Positions 1 through 8,901 of a DNA stretch of 64,000 bases are shown here, piece after piece (the first letter of the stretch is position 1; every line of letters begins with the position of its first letter). The notes under the pieces were generated by a model. The model was given only the letters and a program-made list of their open reading frames with translations. It made no database searches and was not told the DNA's origin. The position numbers and the translations under genes are program-made. Origin of the DNA: Trebonia sp963737285 (GTDB lineage Bacteria; Actinomycetota; Actinomycetes; Streptosporangiales; Streptosporangiaceae); assembly GCA_963737285.1 (NCBI GenBank), contig CAVTRT010000003.1, positions 4,278,001 to 4,342,000 on the forward strand. Reading direction: 5' to 3'.

Positions 1-1890
1 GATGAAGAGGACGTCGCCGCCAGCGCCGGTGACCGCCAGCCCAGTGGCCACCCCCGGCACTGCAGTGCGCCGCGAGTCGGTCGCCAGTGACGTCTCTGGA
101 GTGAACCTAGGCCGGCCGAGGTAGTCCTTGAGGTTCGCGACCGACACCGTAAGCGGCAGTGTCCGCGGCTCCAGCGCCTCGGCGGCCGCGACTTTCCGCA
201 GCACCCGCGCGATGGCCCGCCCTAGCGATCGCACGCCTGCCTCACGGGTGTACTCGGCCGCGATCAGCCGCAGTGCGGCCTCCTCGATGACGACCTCGTC
301 GGTCGACAGCCCCGCCGCCTCCAGCGACCGGGGCAGCAGGTGGTCGCGGGCGATCGCGACCTTCTCGTCCTCGGTGTAGCCGTCGAGCGTGACCAGCTCC
401 ATCCGGTCAAGCAGCGGCCCGGGGATGGAGTCAAGCACGTTGGCCGTGGCCAGGAACACCACGTCGGACAGGTCGAGGTCGACGTCTAGGTAGTGATCGC
501 GGAACGTGTGGTTCTGCGCCGGGTCGAGAACCTCAAGCAGCGCGGACGCCGGGTCGCCCCGGTAGTCGGCGCCGATCTTGTCGACTTCGTCGAGCAGCAC
601 GACCGGGTTCATCGTGCCGGCCTCGCGGATGGCCCGGACGATCCGGCCGGGCAGCGCGCCGACGTAGGTGCGCCGGTGGCCGCGGATCTCCGCCTCATCG
701 CGCACGCCGCCGAGCGCGACCCGAACGAACTTGCGGTCCATGGCCCGTGCGACGGACTCCCCGAGCGACGTCTTGCCGACACCGGGCGGTCCGACGAGCG
801 CCAGCACGGCGCCGCTGCGCCGTCCGCCGATGACGCCGAGACCACGGTCGCTACGCCGCTTGCGCACCGCGAGGTACTCGATGATCCGGTCCTTCACGTC
901 AGCAAGGCCGGTGTGGTCTTCGTCCAGGATGCGGCGGGCTCCCGGGATGTCGTAGGCGTCCTCGGTCCGGGTGTTCCACGGGATGCCGAGGATCGTGTCC
1001 AGCCAGGTGCGGATCCAGCCGGTCTCCGGCGAGGCGTCCGGCGTCCGCTCCAGCTTGTCGACCTCCGCCAGGGCGGTCTCGCGGACCTTCTCCGGCAGGT
1101 CGGCGGCCTCCACGCGGGCACGGTAGTCGTCTTCTTCCGTCCCGGTGCCGCCGCCGGTCAGCTCGCTCAGTTCCTTGCGGACGGCGGCGAGTTGCTGGCG
1201 CAGCAGGAACTCCTTCTGCTGCTTGTCCATGCCCTCGGCGACGTCCTTGCGGATGGACTCGGCGACGTCAAGCTCGGCCACGTGCTCGCGCGTCCAGCCG
1301 ATCGCCTTTTCCAGTCGCTCGGTGACATCCGTGGTCTCCAGCAGCGTGAGCTTTTGCTCGACGGTGAGGTAGCTGGCATACCCGGCCCGGTCGGCCATCG
1401 CCGACGGGTCGTCAATCTGCTGGACCATGTCCACGACCTGCCAGGCGCCACGCGTCTGCAGGACCGAGATGACCAGCGACTTGTACTCCTTCGCCAGTTC
1501 CTCGGCCTTGGGACCGCGGCCGGTCTCGGCCATGACCGTTCCCTCGACCCACAGCGCCGCGCCCGGCCCGGTGGTCCCGGCGCCGATCCTTACCCGCGAG
1601 ACGCCGCGCAGTACCGCGCCTGCCTCGCCACCTGGCAGCCGCCCGACCTGGTCAATTACGGCCAGGGTGCCCACTGGCGCCAGGCCTCGCTCCCCCACTC
1701 GGGGCACGATCAGCAGCTGGGCCTTTTCTTCCGAACGAATCCCCGGGCCTCTTCCAAGCCCATTGCGGTTGCGGGCGGCCTCAACCGCACCGCGCACCTC
1801 GGTGTCGGACAGGGCGATGGGGACCACCATGCCCGGCAGCACCACGTCATCATCGAGTGGCAGCACCGGCAGCGTGAGCGTTTCGCTCAT
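1..1890 (-). CDS. lon: ATP-dependent Lon protease, 3' end beyond window
   Basis: Lon is a cytoplasmic AAA+ serine protease that degrades misfolded and regulatory proteins. The frame reads without a stop from the ATG at 1888-1890 to base 1, giving 630 codons. It contains the N-terminal LON substrate-binding region, the coiled linker, Walker A GPPGVGKT with its Lys near residue 373, Walker B VVLLDEVDK near residue 430, and then the start of the protease domain. The catalytic Ser-Lys dyad would lie about 50-100 residues past the window edge, so activity cannot be confirmed here. A purine-rich ribosome site (GGAAGGGG) sits just upstream. An HspR-type operator lies about 18 bases before the start, so heat-shock control is expected. 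The identification is firm; only completeness is unknown. Confidence 0.96.
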   Translation of the reverse strand, partial: MSETLTLPVLPLDDDVVLPGMVVPIALSDTEVRGAVEAARNRNGLGRGPGIRSEEKAQLLIVPRVGERGLAPVGTLAVIDQVGRLPGGEAGAVLRGVSRVRIGAGTTGPGAALWVEGTVMAETGRGPKAEELAKEYKSLVISVLQTRGAWQVVDMVQQIDDPSAMADRAGYASYLTVEQKLTLLETTDVTERLEKAIGWTREHVAELDVAESIRKDVAEGMDKQQKEFLLRQQLAAVRKELSELTGGGTGTEEDDYRARVEAADLPEKVRETALAEVDKLERTPDASPETGWIRTWLDTILGIPWNTRTEDAYDIPGARRILDEDHTGLADVKDRIIEYLAVRKRRSDRGLGVIGGRRSGAVLALVGPPGVGKTSLGESVARAMDRKFVRVALGGVRDEAEIRGHRRTYVGALPGRIVRAIREAGTMNPVVLLDEVDKIGADYRGDPASALLEVLDPAQNHTFRDHYLDVDLDLSDVVFLATANVLDSIPGPLLDRMELVTLDGYTEDEKVAIARDHLLPRSLEAAGLSTDEVVIEEAALRLIAAEYTREAGVRSLGRAIARVLRKVAAAEALEPRTLPLTVSVANLKDYLGRPRFTPETSLATDSRRTAVPGVATGLAVTGAGGDVLFI

Positions 1891-1907
1891 CACGACCCCT
1901 TCCAAGA

Positions 1908-1928
1908 GTTGAGTCTTACCCACTCAAG
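1908..1928 (-). promoter_or_regulatory. HAIR operator for HspR upstream of lon
   Basis: The 21 bases read GTTGAGT-N7-ACTCAAG. This matches the HspR-associated inverted repeat CTTGAGT-N7-ACTCAAG at 13 of 14 fixed positions. HspR is the actinobacterial repressor of the dnaK operon, clpB and, in Streptomyces, lon. The position just ahead of the lon start fits a repressor site overlapping promoter or early leader. The hspR gene is not in this window. Confidence 0.9.
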
Positions 1929-2007
1929 GATCTAGAGCGACCGGAGATTCCCTCCGGTTGTACGCCCACAGCGATCAGCTCCGCCGCCGTAACGTCCCGG
2001 AAGAATG

Positions 2008-2044
2008 CCCGAGGCCCCCGTGCGATCCGCACGGGGGCCTCGGG
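2008..2044 (-). terminator. Strong perfect hairpin after the beta-helix gene
   Basis: Two perfectly complementary 17-base arms (CCCGAGGCCCCCGTGCG and its complement) flank a 3-base loop. It lies between the end of the minus-strand beta-helix gene at 2070 and the lon promoter. There is no clear T-tract, which is common in GC-rich actinomycetes, so the terminator role is inferred from position and stem strength. Confidence 0.7.
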
Positions 2045-2069
2045 GCCGAGCCGGCCAGGGGACGTCAGC

Positions 2070-3868
2070 TCAGCTTGACATCGTGCTGCCCTGGTCCTGG
2101 CCGCAGTTGCTGGGGATGCCACTGGCGGGGGCGCCGGTATCTTCGATCGCTGTCTGCCAGCCCGTGCAGCTTCGCCACTGGTTCCAGGTCATGGCCGAGC
2201 CCTGCTGCCAGCCCATGAACTGCCACGGGCCGATGTACTTGTTCGACTCGAAGTGGTTGTTCTGGAAGAAGGCGATGTTGGTGGGCACGATGTTCCCCTC
2301 ATACGGAGCGTAGGTGCCGTACTCGGAGAACACGCCGTTGTACCCGCAGATGTGCAGGTTCTGCTCGCAGCCCTTGATGTCCATGGGGTTGAACGTGAAC
2401 GTGTTGTGCTCGACCCTCACGTTCTGCGTCTTCCACCGGCAGTCGCTGAACAGTGGCTCGACCGCGATGGCACTCGCCACAGCGCACGTCGTGAGGTTGG
2501 CGACACCCGGATCGACCAGGGTGCAGTCGCTAGTGCTGGTGTTGGCACCGGAACTGCAGAACCGGTTGGAGTTCTCCCAGAGGATCACGCCGCCCCAGTT
2601 GTTGACGAAGTTGTTCGCCGCGATCAGCAGCCTGGTGCTGTAGGCGGTCTTGACACGGGTGTCAGACCCGGACTCCGAGATGTAGATGGCGCTCGTCGGG
2701 AAGCCCGGGTTAGACGGGCCGCCGGCGACCCCGTTGCCGATGAAGGTGTTCCACTCGATCACGGCGTTGTAGCTGATCTCGTACTGGAGGCCCACTGAGT
2801 AGTTGTCGGCGAAGTAGTTGCCCACGAACTCAAAGCCGGCGTTGTTCGTGTCCGCCCAGATGCCGACACTCAGGTTGCTGACGACGTAGTTGTCGGTGAA
2901 GGTGACGTCGCTGGCATACCAGAACTTGCCGCCTCCAGTGCAGCCGCAGCCGTTCTTCCTGGCTTCCCAGTTGTAGGTGTCGTTATGGCTGATCTCGGTG
3001 CGCGTGATCGTGATGCCGGTCGGCCCGGCTCGCCGGTATAGGCGTTGAAGCCATACTGGCCGTTGTTCTCCAGGCAGTCGTAGGACAGCGTGTTGTGGCT
3101 GCCGAGCATCGTTCCGGCACCGCCGTTGGCGTTGATCGTCGAGTGGGTGATGGTCCAGTAGGAGGAGAGGTCCTGGTTGACCACGCCCTCCTGCTGGTTA
3201 GCACCGAGGCCGCCGTCGCCGAAGTACTCGATCGTCAGGTACTCGATCGTGATGTGCGTCCCGTTGCCGCCGAAGGCGTAGCTGTTTTGATAGCGGCCGT
3301 TGAGGACGGCACCACGGGCGCCGATGAACGTCGAGCCTGAGGCCGGGTCGATCTGGCTGTACTGTCCGGTGCCCAGCGTGTGGGTGCCGGAGACGAACCA
3401 GTAGACGGCCTCCCTGCCAAAGTTGAAGTTCTCGTCGTTGCCGGCCGGCACGATGATCGCGCCCTTGGGCGCGGTCTTGTGCGGGTTCCAGATGACCGCC
3501 CTGTCGCCGCAGTACGCCGCCGGCGGCCTGGATGGCGCTGACGGGCCGGACGACGTAGCGGCCGCGTCAGCCGCGGAATTACCGCCGAGCTGCACGGTCG
3601 AGCCACCGCGGGAGGTGAAGGCGATCATGAACGCCGCCACGAGCGTCCCCGCCGCCACGACCGCGGCAACGCCTGCGAGCACGCGGCCCGTGCGGAACCG
3701 CGACCGGCCCCGGGCGCTGCGCGTGGCCCGTGAGCGTGCGTGCCGTCCGCTGCCCCTGCCGTCTTGATAATCGAACTGACTGCCGAAGAAGTCGGCTTGC
3801 CTTTCGGCAGGCTCCCGCTCCACCTGAGTCTCCCCCACCGTATATGCCGTAATTGGGACATGACCCAT
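2070..3868 (-). CDS. Membrane-anchored or secreted right-handed beta-helix protein, one frameshift
   Basis: The predicted protein is about 600 residues. It has a basic cytoplasmic N-terminus, one hydrophobic segment at about residues 62-85, then an extracellular region rich in Asn/Gly with repeating strands such as ITIEYLTIEYFG and NNHFESN, typical of pectate-lyase-like parallel beta-helices. The reading frame breaks near 3025-3030: upstream the frame ends in YTGEPG, and downstream PTGITITRTEISHND continues in another frame. One missing C would restore it. It resembles the lipoprotein gene at 53940-55826 over most of the helix, so the two are paralogues. The start at 3868 has no convincing ribosome site; a GTG about 15 codons downstream has a GGGGAG before it. 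Substrate and enzymatic activity are unknown. Confidence 0.75.
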
Positions 3869-4126
3869 GATGGCCTGATAACGAGACCATATCTCCAGTT
3901 TAAGAAAATAGTTATCCCTGATCGCAACTCACCATCACCCGGCATTTACCGCCAGGTATAGCCTCCACTCCGACGACGGAAAAAACCTCCTTGATGCCAG
4001 GTCAACGCCCAGGCGACGGTAACGCCAAAGGAGAATGCGCCGGAAGCGCGAGATCTGCTCACCACCGGTGCGGCCATCGCTACCTCGGCTGTTCACCGGG
4101 GATTGCGCTGAGCGGCGCGCCCCTGC
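3869..4126. other. Intergenic region, no recognised gene
   Basis: On the minus strand this stretch has an isolated strong Shine-Dalgarno-like sequence (AAGGAGG, near 3986-3993) followed by a T-run, but only a very short open frame follows. It is richer in A/T near 3890-3960 than its surroundings, which fits a promoter for the beta-helix gene. I compared it by eye with c-di-GMP and c-di-AMP riboswitch cores and found no convincing match. Confidence 0.4.
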
Positions 4127-4154
4127 GCGCCCCTGTCGCTCACGGCAGGGGCGC
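4127..4154 (-). terminator. Hairpin after the DUF7144 gene
   Basis: Arms GCGCCCCTG and CAGGGGCGC are perfectly complementary around a 10-base loop, starting 18 bases past the stop of the DUF7144 gene on the minus strand. There is no T-tract, so the terminator role is inferred. Confidence 0.5.
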
Positions 4155-4171
4155 ACGGCCTGCGGACCTGG

Positions 4172-4723
4172 TCAGGCACGGGCGGGCCGGCGCCGCGGCG
4201 TAAGCAGTGCCCAGATGACGATGATGTCAAGGGCAATCATCACGATCGACCAGACCGGCAGGTAGGGGATAGAGACGAAGTTGACGATGGCGCTCACCGA
4301 GGCCAGCGCGACACCGACGCCCCTGGCCCAGAACCTGTCCATGAACAAGGCAGCACCAGCCGCGAAGACCGCCACCCCGAGACCAAGGTGGAGCCATCCC
4401 CATCCGCTGATCGACAGGTTGTACGCATAATTCGGCAGGGCGACGAAGAACGTGCCCCCAACGAGCGCCGCGAGCCCTTCGAGGAAGTTCCAGGCACCGG
4501 ACAGCAGCAGCATGACTGCCGCCGCGATCGTGAACCCTATCGCCATTCCGTTCCGCCCACTCGCAGTCCTCGCGGTCCTCGCGGTCCTCGCAGTCCTCGC
4601 GGTGTCGTCGTACTGCGGAGCGGGGCGTGGCACGTACTGAGTGCGGGCGTCGCTAGGCGGTGCGGCCGCCTGATTCCCTGTACCGGTGGTCCTGGTCGTC
4701 TGATCATGGCTACTGCTGCTCAT
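4172..4723 (-). CDS. DUF7144-type four-helix membrane protein
   Basis: The 183-residue protein has a disordered, charged N-terminus of about 57 residues with a Thr-Ala-Arg repeat, followed by four hydrophobic segments at about residues 60-80, 85-105, 110-130 and 135-175. The segments include motifs such as GAWNFLEG and WGWLHLGLG. This layout is characteristic of a small actinobacterial membrane family of unknown function (DUF7144). The start ATG has the ribosome site AAGGAGGG upstream. It is divergent from the LuxR-family gene at 4978. Function is unknown. Confidence 0.75.
   Translation of the reverse strand: MSSSSHDQTTRTTGTGNQAAAPPSDARTQYVPRPAPQYDDTARTARTARTARTASGRNGMAIGFTIAAAVMLLLSGAWNFLEGLAALVGGTFFVALPNYAYNLSISGWGWLHLGLGVAVFAAGAALFMDRFWARGVGVALASVSAIVNFVSIPYLPVWSIVMIALDIIVIWALLTPRRRPARA
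4561..4601 (-). repeat. In-frame 9-bp tandem repeat in the DUF7144 gene
   Basis: About four and a half copies of a 9-base unit (TCGCGGTCC or TCGCAGTCC on the plus strand) encode consecutive Thr-Ala-Arg triplets in the N-terminal tail. Because the unit is a multiple of three, copy-number change would lengthen or shorten the tail without breaking the frame. Confidence 0.85.
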
Positions 4724-4893
4724 ATGGCAGCCCTCCTTTGTCAGCCGTGGACTTTCCTTCCTACCGACGCTAGTCAGCAGTGAGCGAGACGACCCTCATC
4801 CTTTCGGGGTGAACCGGGCGAATCGGCGCCTATGCAGTCACACGCGAGGTTGGGCCAGGGCCATCGGGGCGCTTCATGGCCCCGCGCGCAACA

Positions 4894-4906
4894 CGTTACA
4901 GTAACG
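4894..4906. promoter_or_regulatory. 13-base palindrome ahead of the LuxR-family gene
   Basis: CGTTACAGTAACG is a perfect inverted repeat around one central base, followed a few bases later by another GTAAC half-site at 4911-4915. It lies in the 254-base divergent spacer, 72 bases before the regulator start, so it is a candidate operator. The binding factor is unknown. Confidence 0.45.
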
Positions 4907-4977
4907 GGTAGTAACAGGTTGTTGATCGCAAGCCTTGGCGCGGCAGGCCCGCGCCAAGACCCAGGGCGAGCGCACGG

Positions 4978-7590
4978 ATGATGCCGATTACAATGAGTGA
5001 CTTTCGTGTTACCATGCCACAGCTGCCGCCGAAGTACGTATCCCGCCGTCGACTGGTGGCCGATCTCGACCGGGCGGCGGACCTGCCGTTGACGCTGCTG
5101 TGTGCTGGGCCGGGGGCTGGCAAGACGGCGCTGCTTGCCGAGTGGGTGGGGCACGTCAAGACACGCGTGGCCTGGCTCAGCTTGACGGCAGCGGACCGCG
5201 ACCCTGGGCGATTTTGGCGGCTGATTGAATCCGCGCTGGCCGGCGGCGGCACCGCCGCGGGAGGATCTGACGCGCCCAATGGCCTTGCCGCCAGTAACGG
5301 CCCTGACCAGGCACAGTCGCTGCTGCGCCGGTTCGGTGACCCGGCATCCCCGCTGGTCGTCATCGTTGACGACGCGCACGTCCTAGAGCATCGCGATGTA
5401 CTAGACGGCCTGGACAGGCTGATCCGGAGCGGGCAGCCGGGGCTGCGCCTAGTGCTCGCCGCGCGCAGCGACCCCCCGCTGCCGTTGCACAAGTACCGGC
5501 TCGCCGGGCAATTGTTCGAGCTGAGGGCAGCGGACATGGCGATGACGCCAGGTGAGGCACGAGATGTCCTGTCGGCCCACGGGGTGACGCTTGCGAGGCG
5601 GGACTTCGATTCGCTCATGGCACGCACCGAAGGCTGGGCCGCGGGGGTGCGGCTGTCCGCTATGCGGATGGGGGGCAGCCAGGACCCGGGCAGCCTTGTC
5701 ACCCAGGTCGAGATGGGGCCAGGCAGCATCGGCGAGTACCTCACCGATGAGGTCTTGCGATGGCAGCCGGAATCACATCGTCGGCTGCTCGTCGAGACGA
5801 GCTTCCTTGACGAGGTGACCGGGCCGCTCGCGGATGCGGTCACCGGCATTCCCGGCTCCGCGGACGTCCTAGCGGACCTGGCCAGGAGTAACTCCTTCGT
5901 CATCCCGGTGGACCCGCTGCACACCCGCTTTCGCTACCACCAGCTATTCGGCGAGATCCTCCGGTACCTGCTGCAGCGACGCCCGGAAGAGGAGCTACGT
6001 CATCTCAAGCAGCGCGCGGCCGCCTGGTTTGAGGCCAACGACGACCCAGGGAAAGCCATGCACTGGGCGTCGCAGGCCGATGACGGTCCCCAGGTCGCCG
6101 CCTTGCTGGCCAGGAGTGGGTTCGCGCACGCGTTCGTCCGCCGGCTTGACCTGTCCGGGCTTGGCCTCCGCGAGCTTGTCCCGACGCCAGGTGCCGCGGA
6201 ATCGGCCATCGCCAGCTATGCGATACATGCCATTTGCGCCGATCCGGACGCGGCCGAGGTGGGACTGGCGCGCTTGCGGGCCTGGGCTGATGAGGGATCT
6301 GTGACCGACCGGGACCTGCTCGTCGCTCGCGACCTTGTCGAGCTCGTCCTTGGGCAGCAGGCATGCGACTGTGATGCCATCGATACCGCGGCGGGCCGGC
6401 TCCTCGGCGGATGCGACGACGTCGGCGACGCGAAGCCGTCAGGCGTCCAAGGATTGCGGGCTGCGGTCTTGCTCGCCCAGGCCTGCGCGCACCTGTGGCA
6501 CGGCACGCACGAGGACGTGGAAACACTCCTGGCCGGGGCCCTCGCCGAAGCGCGGCGTGAGGGCCGCGGCGATCTCGAACTCGAAGCACTCGCCATGATG
6601 GCCGTCGCTGACACCTTCTGGTCACGGATTAACCGGGCGGACGAGACGGCGCAGCGGGCTCGCGCCCTAGCCGAGCGAACAGGCCTGCGGACGCCGCCCG
6701 CGCTGGACCTCGCGGCCGCCCTGCGCGCACTCGCCTGCGGCGACCTGCGCGGCGGCACCCTCATACTGCAGCGGATCCCGCTGCCCGCGCAGGGCTTCGA
6801 TCCGGGGCTTGCGGCGGCACTCGCGCTCGGGAAAGCGGGCGTGCTGCTTGCCCACGGCGAGGAGGCCGGGGCACGGGCGATCTTGCACGAGCAGGGTGCC
6901 CGCCGGGTCCCGCCGTTGCTTGGCGTCCACCGCGACATTATGCTCGCCGGCCTAGACACCATGCGTGGTCGCCCGCGGTCGGCGATGGCACTACTTGAGA
7001 AGTACCAGGGAACTGAATTTGCCGTCCTGACCGCCTCCGCGCGTGCGCGAGCTCTCCTGGCGCAAGGCGATTCGCGCAGCGCGCGCGACTGCGTCCGCAC
7101 GGTGCTCGCCACCCCCAGCACCCAGACGGGACGCCTCGCCCTCGTCGATGCGATGCTGTGCGACGCGCAGATCACGCTCCAGGAACAAGACGCACCAGGG
7201 CAGGCACTGGAGATCCTCATCCGGGCCATCGAGCTGGCCAGGGACGACATCAAGCTGCCCTTCCTGCTAACCGGGGGCTCGTTCGCCATCTTGCTGGGGC
7301 GCCATCGCGACGTGGCGCTGCGATGGCCGGTGCCGCTTGGCGATACCGTGCCCGAAACGCCCGAGCTGCCCATGCCAGCGCCGCCACGGGACCTGCCTGA
7401 CCCGCTCACGCCACGAGAGCTGACCATCTTGCGCTTCCTGGCCACCACTATGTCCACGGCGCAGATAGCAGACGAGCTGTGCCTGTCGGTGAATACGGTC
7501 AAGACCCACCTGGCGGCCATCTACCGCAAGCTTCCGGCGAGCAGCCGACGCGAAGCCGTGCTGCGAGCACGCGACCTCGAGCTGATCTAG
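4978..7590 (+). CDS. LuxR-family transcriptional activator, large MalT-like ATPase type
   Basis: The 870-residue protein has the layout of LAL/MalT regulators. The P-loop NTPase domain has Walker A GPGAGKT at about residues 44-50 and Walker B LVVIVDDAH near residue 126. A long helical TPR-like middle follows, then a C-terminal LuxR helix-turn-helix from about residue 811 (LTPRELTILRFLA, then SVNTVKTHLAAIYRKL). Such proteins activate transcription when an inducer and ATP are bound; the inducer is not deducible here. Three in-frame ATGs lie close together at 4978, 4981 and 4993, and the first follows a weak AGGGCGAG. Its stop overlaps the convergent folB stop by four bases. Confidence 0.92.
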   Translation: MMPITMSDFRVTMPQLPPKYVSRRRLVADLDRAADLPLTLLCAGPGAGKTALLAEWVGHVKTRVAWLSLTAADRDPGRFWRLIESALAGGGTAAGGSDAPNGLAASNGPDQAQSLLRRFGDPASPLVVIVDDAHVLEHRDVLDGLDRLIRSGQPGLRLVLAARSDPPLPLHKYRLAGQLFELRAADMAMTPGEARDVLSAHGVTLARRDFDSLMARTEGWAAGVRLSAMRMGGSQDPGSLVTQVEMGPGSIGEYLTDEVLRWQPESHRRLLVETSFLDEVTGPLADAVTGIPGSADVLADLARSNSFVIPVDPLHTRFRYHQLFGEILRYLLQRRPEEELRHLKQRAAAWFEANDDPGKAMHWASQADDGPQVAALLARSGFAHAFVRRLDLSGLGLRELVPTPGAAESAIASYAIHAICADPDAAEVGLARLRAWADEGSVTDRDLLVARDLVELVLGQQACDCDAIDTAAGRLLGGCDDVGDAKPSGVQGLRAAVLLAQACAHLWHGTHEDVETLLAGALAEARREGRGDLELEALAMMAVADTFWSRINRADETAQRARALAERTGLRTPPALDLAAALRALACGDLRGGTLILQRIPLPAQGFDPGLAAALALGKAGVLLAHGEEAGARAILHEQGARRVPPLLGVHRDIMLAGLDTMRGRPRSAMALLEKYQGTEFAVLTASARARALLAQGDSRSARDCVRTVLATPSTQTGRLALVDAMLCDAQITLQEQDAPGQALEILIRAIELARDDIKLPFLLTGGSFAILLGRHRDVALRWPVPLGDTVPETPELPMPAPPRDLPDPLTPRELTILRFLATTMSTAQIADELCLSVNTVKTHLAAIYRKLPASSRREAVLRARDLELI

Positions 7591-8012
7591 TGGCTGCCGC
7601 GCTCGATGGCGATCACGGCCGTGTACGCGCCAGTGCCACCGTCGGCGCCAATGGGCTTGGCGACCTCAACGCGAGCCCAGCCGACGGGGTAGTCGGCAAG
7701 GATGCGCTCGGCGACCCGCTCGACGGCGGTCTCGATCAGCTGGAACTTCCCGTCCCGGACGACGCGCGTGACGGTCGCCGCGACGGCGGAGTAGTCCACG
7801 GCGTCCGCCACGTCGTCATTGGCGGCCACCCGCGCCACGTCAACGGCCATGTCGACCGCGAACGTGAGGGTCTGCTCGGTCTCCCGCTCCCAGTCATGCA
7901 CGCCGATGACCGCGGGAATACGCAGGTCCCGGATCGAAACGGCGTCAGTCGGATTCGCCCCGCTCACGCCGTCCTGCCCGCTCACGCCGTCCTGCCCGCT
8001 CGGCTCGCTCAC
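7587..8012 (-). CDS. folB: Dihydroneopterin aldolase (folate biosynthesis)
   Basis: FolB converts 7,8-dihydroneopterin to 6-hydroxymethyl-7,8-dihydropterin in the cytoplasm. The conserved core starts at VSIRDLRIPAVIGVHDWE, with the active-site Glu region. It continues through VDYSAVAATV and ends with VEVAKPIG, which carries the conserved Lys. The first about 22 residues are a low-complexity leader containing a duplicated SGQDGV unit. The start is GTG; it overlaps the TGA of the upstream rhodanese gene as GTGA, so translation is probably coupled. Neighbouring folate genes (folP, folK, folE) are not in the window, so this copy stands apart from a folate operon. Confidence 0.92.
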   Translation of the reverse strand: MSEPSGQDGVSGQDGVSGANPTDAVSIRDLRIPAVIGVHDWERETEQTLTFAVDMAVDVARVAANDDVADAVDYSAVAATVTRVVRDGKFQLIETAVERVAERILADYPVGWARVEVAKPIGADGGTGAYTAVIAIERGSH

Positions 8013-8344
8013 GCGACGAACGGCTCCGCGCCGGTCTCGCTGACCATCGGGCGGCCCGCAACGGCCCAGCCGGTCATGCCGTCAGCGACGTTGATCGCAG
8101 TCCAGCCGGCCCCGGTGAGCTGCTGCGCGGCGTAAGCCGAGCGGGCACCGGAGCGGCAGATCACGTACACCTCGCTGTCGCGCGGCAGTTCCCCGGCGCG
8201 GCCGCCGAGATCGCCGAGTCGCACGTGGACGGCGCCTGGCGCGTGCCCGGCGGCCCACTCGTCATCCTCGCGCACGTCAAGCAGGAAGGCCCCGTCCGGC
8301 AGTTCCGTCGAGAGGACCTCTGGCTGGACGTCGGCGTGCTCCAT
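8009..8344 (-). CDS. Single-domain rhodanese-like sulfurtransferase
   Basis: A 111-residue rhodanese domain with LLDVREDDEW near the N-terminus and the active-site loop CRSGAR, with the catalytic Cys near residue 63. Proteins of this size usually carry sulfane sulfur in the cytoplasm. I chose the ATG at 8344 because CAGGAGAAC lies eight bases upstream; a longer frame extends to 8410 without a ribosome site. The TGA overlaps the GTG of folB, so the two genes form a coupled pair. Confidence 0.9.
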   Translation of the reverse strand: MEHADVQPEVLSTELPDGAFLLDVREDDEWAAGHAPGAVHVRLGDLGGRAGELPRDSEVYVICRSGARSAYAAQQLTGAGWTAINVADGMTGWAVAGRPMVSETGAEPFVA

Positions 8345-8436
8345 CAAGTCGTTCTCCTGGTAGTTCGACGCCGGGTGGTGCCGTAACTGTATCGCCTGTG
8401 CAATTGCCATGCCGCAACAGGCCGCGCCGAATCCCG

Positions 8437-8880
8437 CTAGGACCGACGCGCTGCCAGGACGGCGATCGTGGCGGCGGCGAAACCGGCGCCCACCGCTACC
8501 TCCATCGGGAAGCGGCCGCGGGCCTCCCGCTGGATTGCGCCATGGAACTTGTCCACGACGCGGGGGAACGGCGAGCGGCCGAAGAACACGCGTGACGGCT
8601 TGTCCAGGTCTGGCAGCGCCGCGCCGGCCATGCCGGCGATGACGGCCGACCGTACCCTGGGCGGGGCTACGGCGGCGAGCGTGCCCATGACCGCGAGGCC
8701 GACCAGCCCGTCCCGGACGGCTACCCGCATGAAGAGGGAGTTGTCGTCACCCCAGTCACCCCAGTGCGGCACGGCGTCCAGGACGAAGTGCGACGCGATG
8801 CCCGCGGCAAAGGCGACCCCGGGGCGGCGCGTGACCGCCCCGATGAGTGCCCCGGACAGGACATGGTTGGTAACGAGCAT
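8437..8880 (-). CDS. Conserved membrane protein with H-x(n)-HxxxD motif (YdjM-like)
   Basis: The 147-residue protein starts TNHVLSGALIGAVTRRP and continues to SHFVLDAVPHWGDWGDD, placing His and Asp residues next to predicted membrane helices. A PDLDKPSR segment follows in the second half. This arrangement resembles the LexA-regulated membrane-bound metal-dependent hydrolases of the YdjM/DUF457 type, although it is shorter than usual. It sits just downstream of serS on the same strand with a 21-base gap. Function is inferred only from the His/Asp pattern. Confidence 0.6.
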   Translation of the reverse strand: MLVTNHVLSGALIGAVTRRPGVAFAAGIASHFVLDAVPHWGDWGDDNSLFMRVAVRDGLVGLAVMGTLAAVAPPRVRSAVIAGMAGAALPDLDKPSRVFFGRSPFPRVVDKFHGAIQREARGRFPMEVAVGAGFAAATIAVLAARRS

Positions 8881-8901
8881 CGCTATGGCTGCCTCTCCTG
8901 G

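Noticed and set aside
493..1935. Long open frame on the plus strand across lon
   Set aside because: It is the antisense shadow of lon. High third-position GC opens such frames, its predicted protein has no family pattern, and it has no ribosome site. The same holds for plus-strand frames over serS (9043-10194) and the MFS gene (13830-15302).
3869..4126. Possible c-di-GMP or c-di-AMP riboswitch before the beta-helix gene
   Set aside because: GGTAGCG and other short fragments look similar, but the required conserved core blocks and pairing were not found. A covariance search could revisit this.
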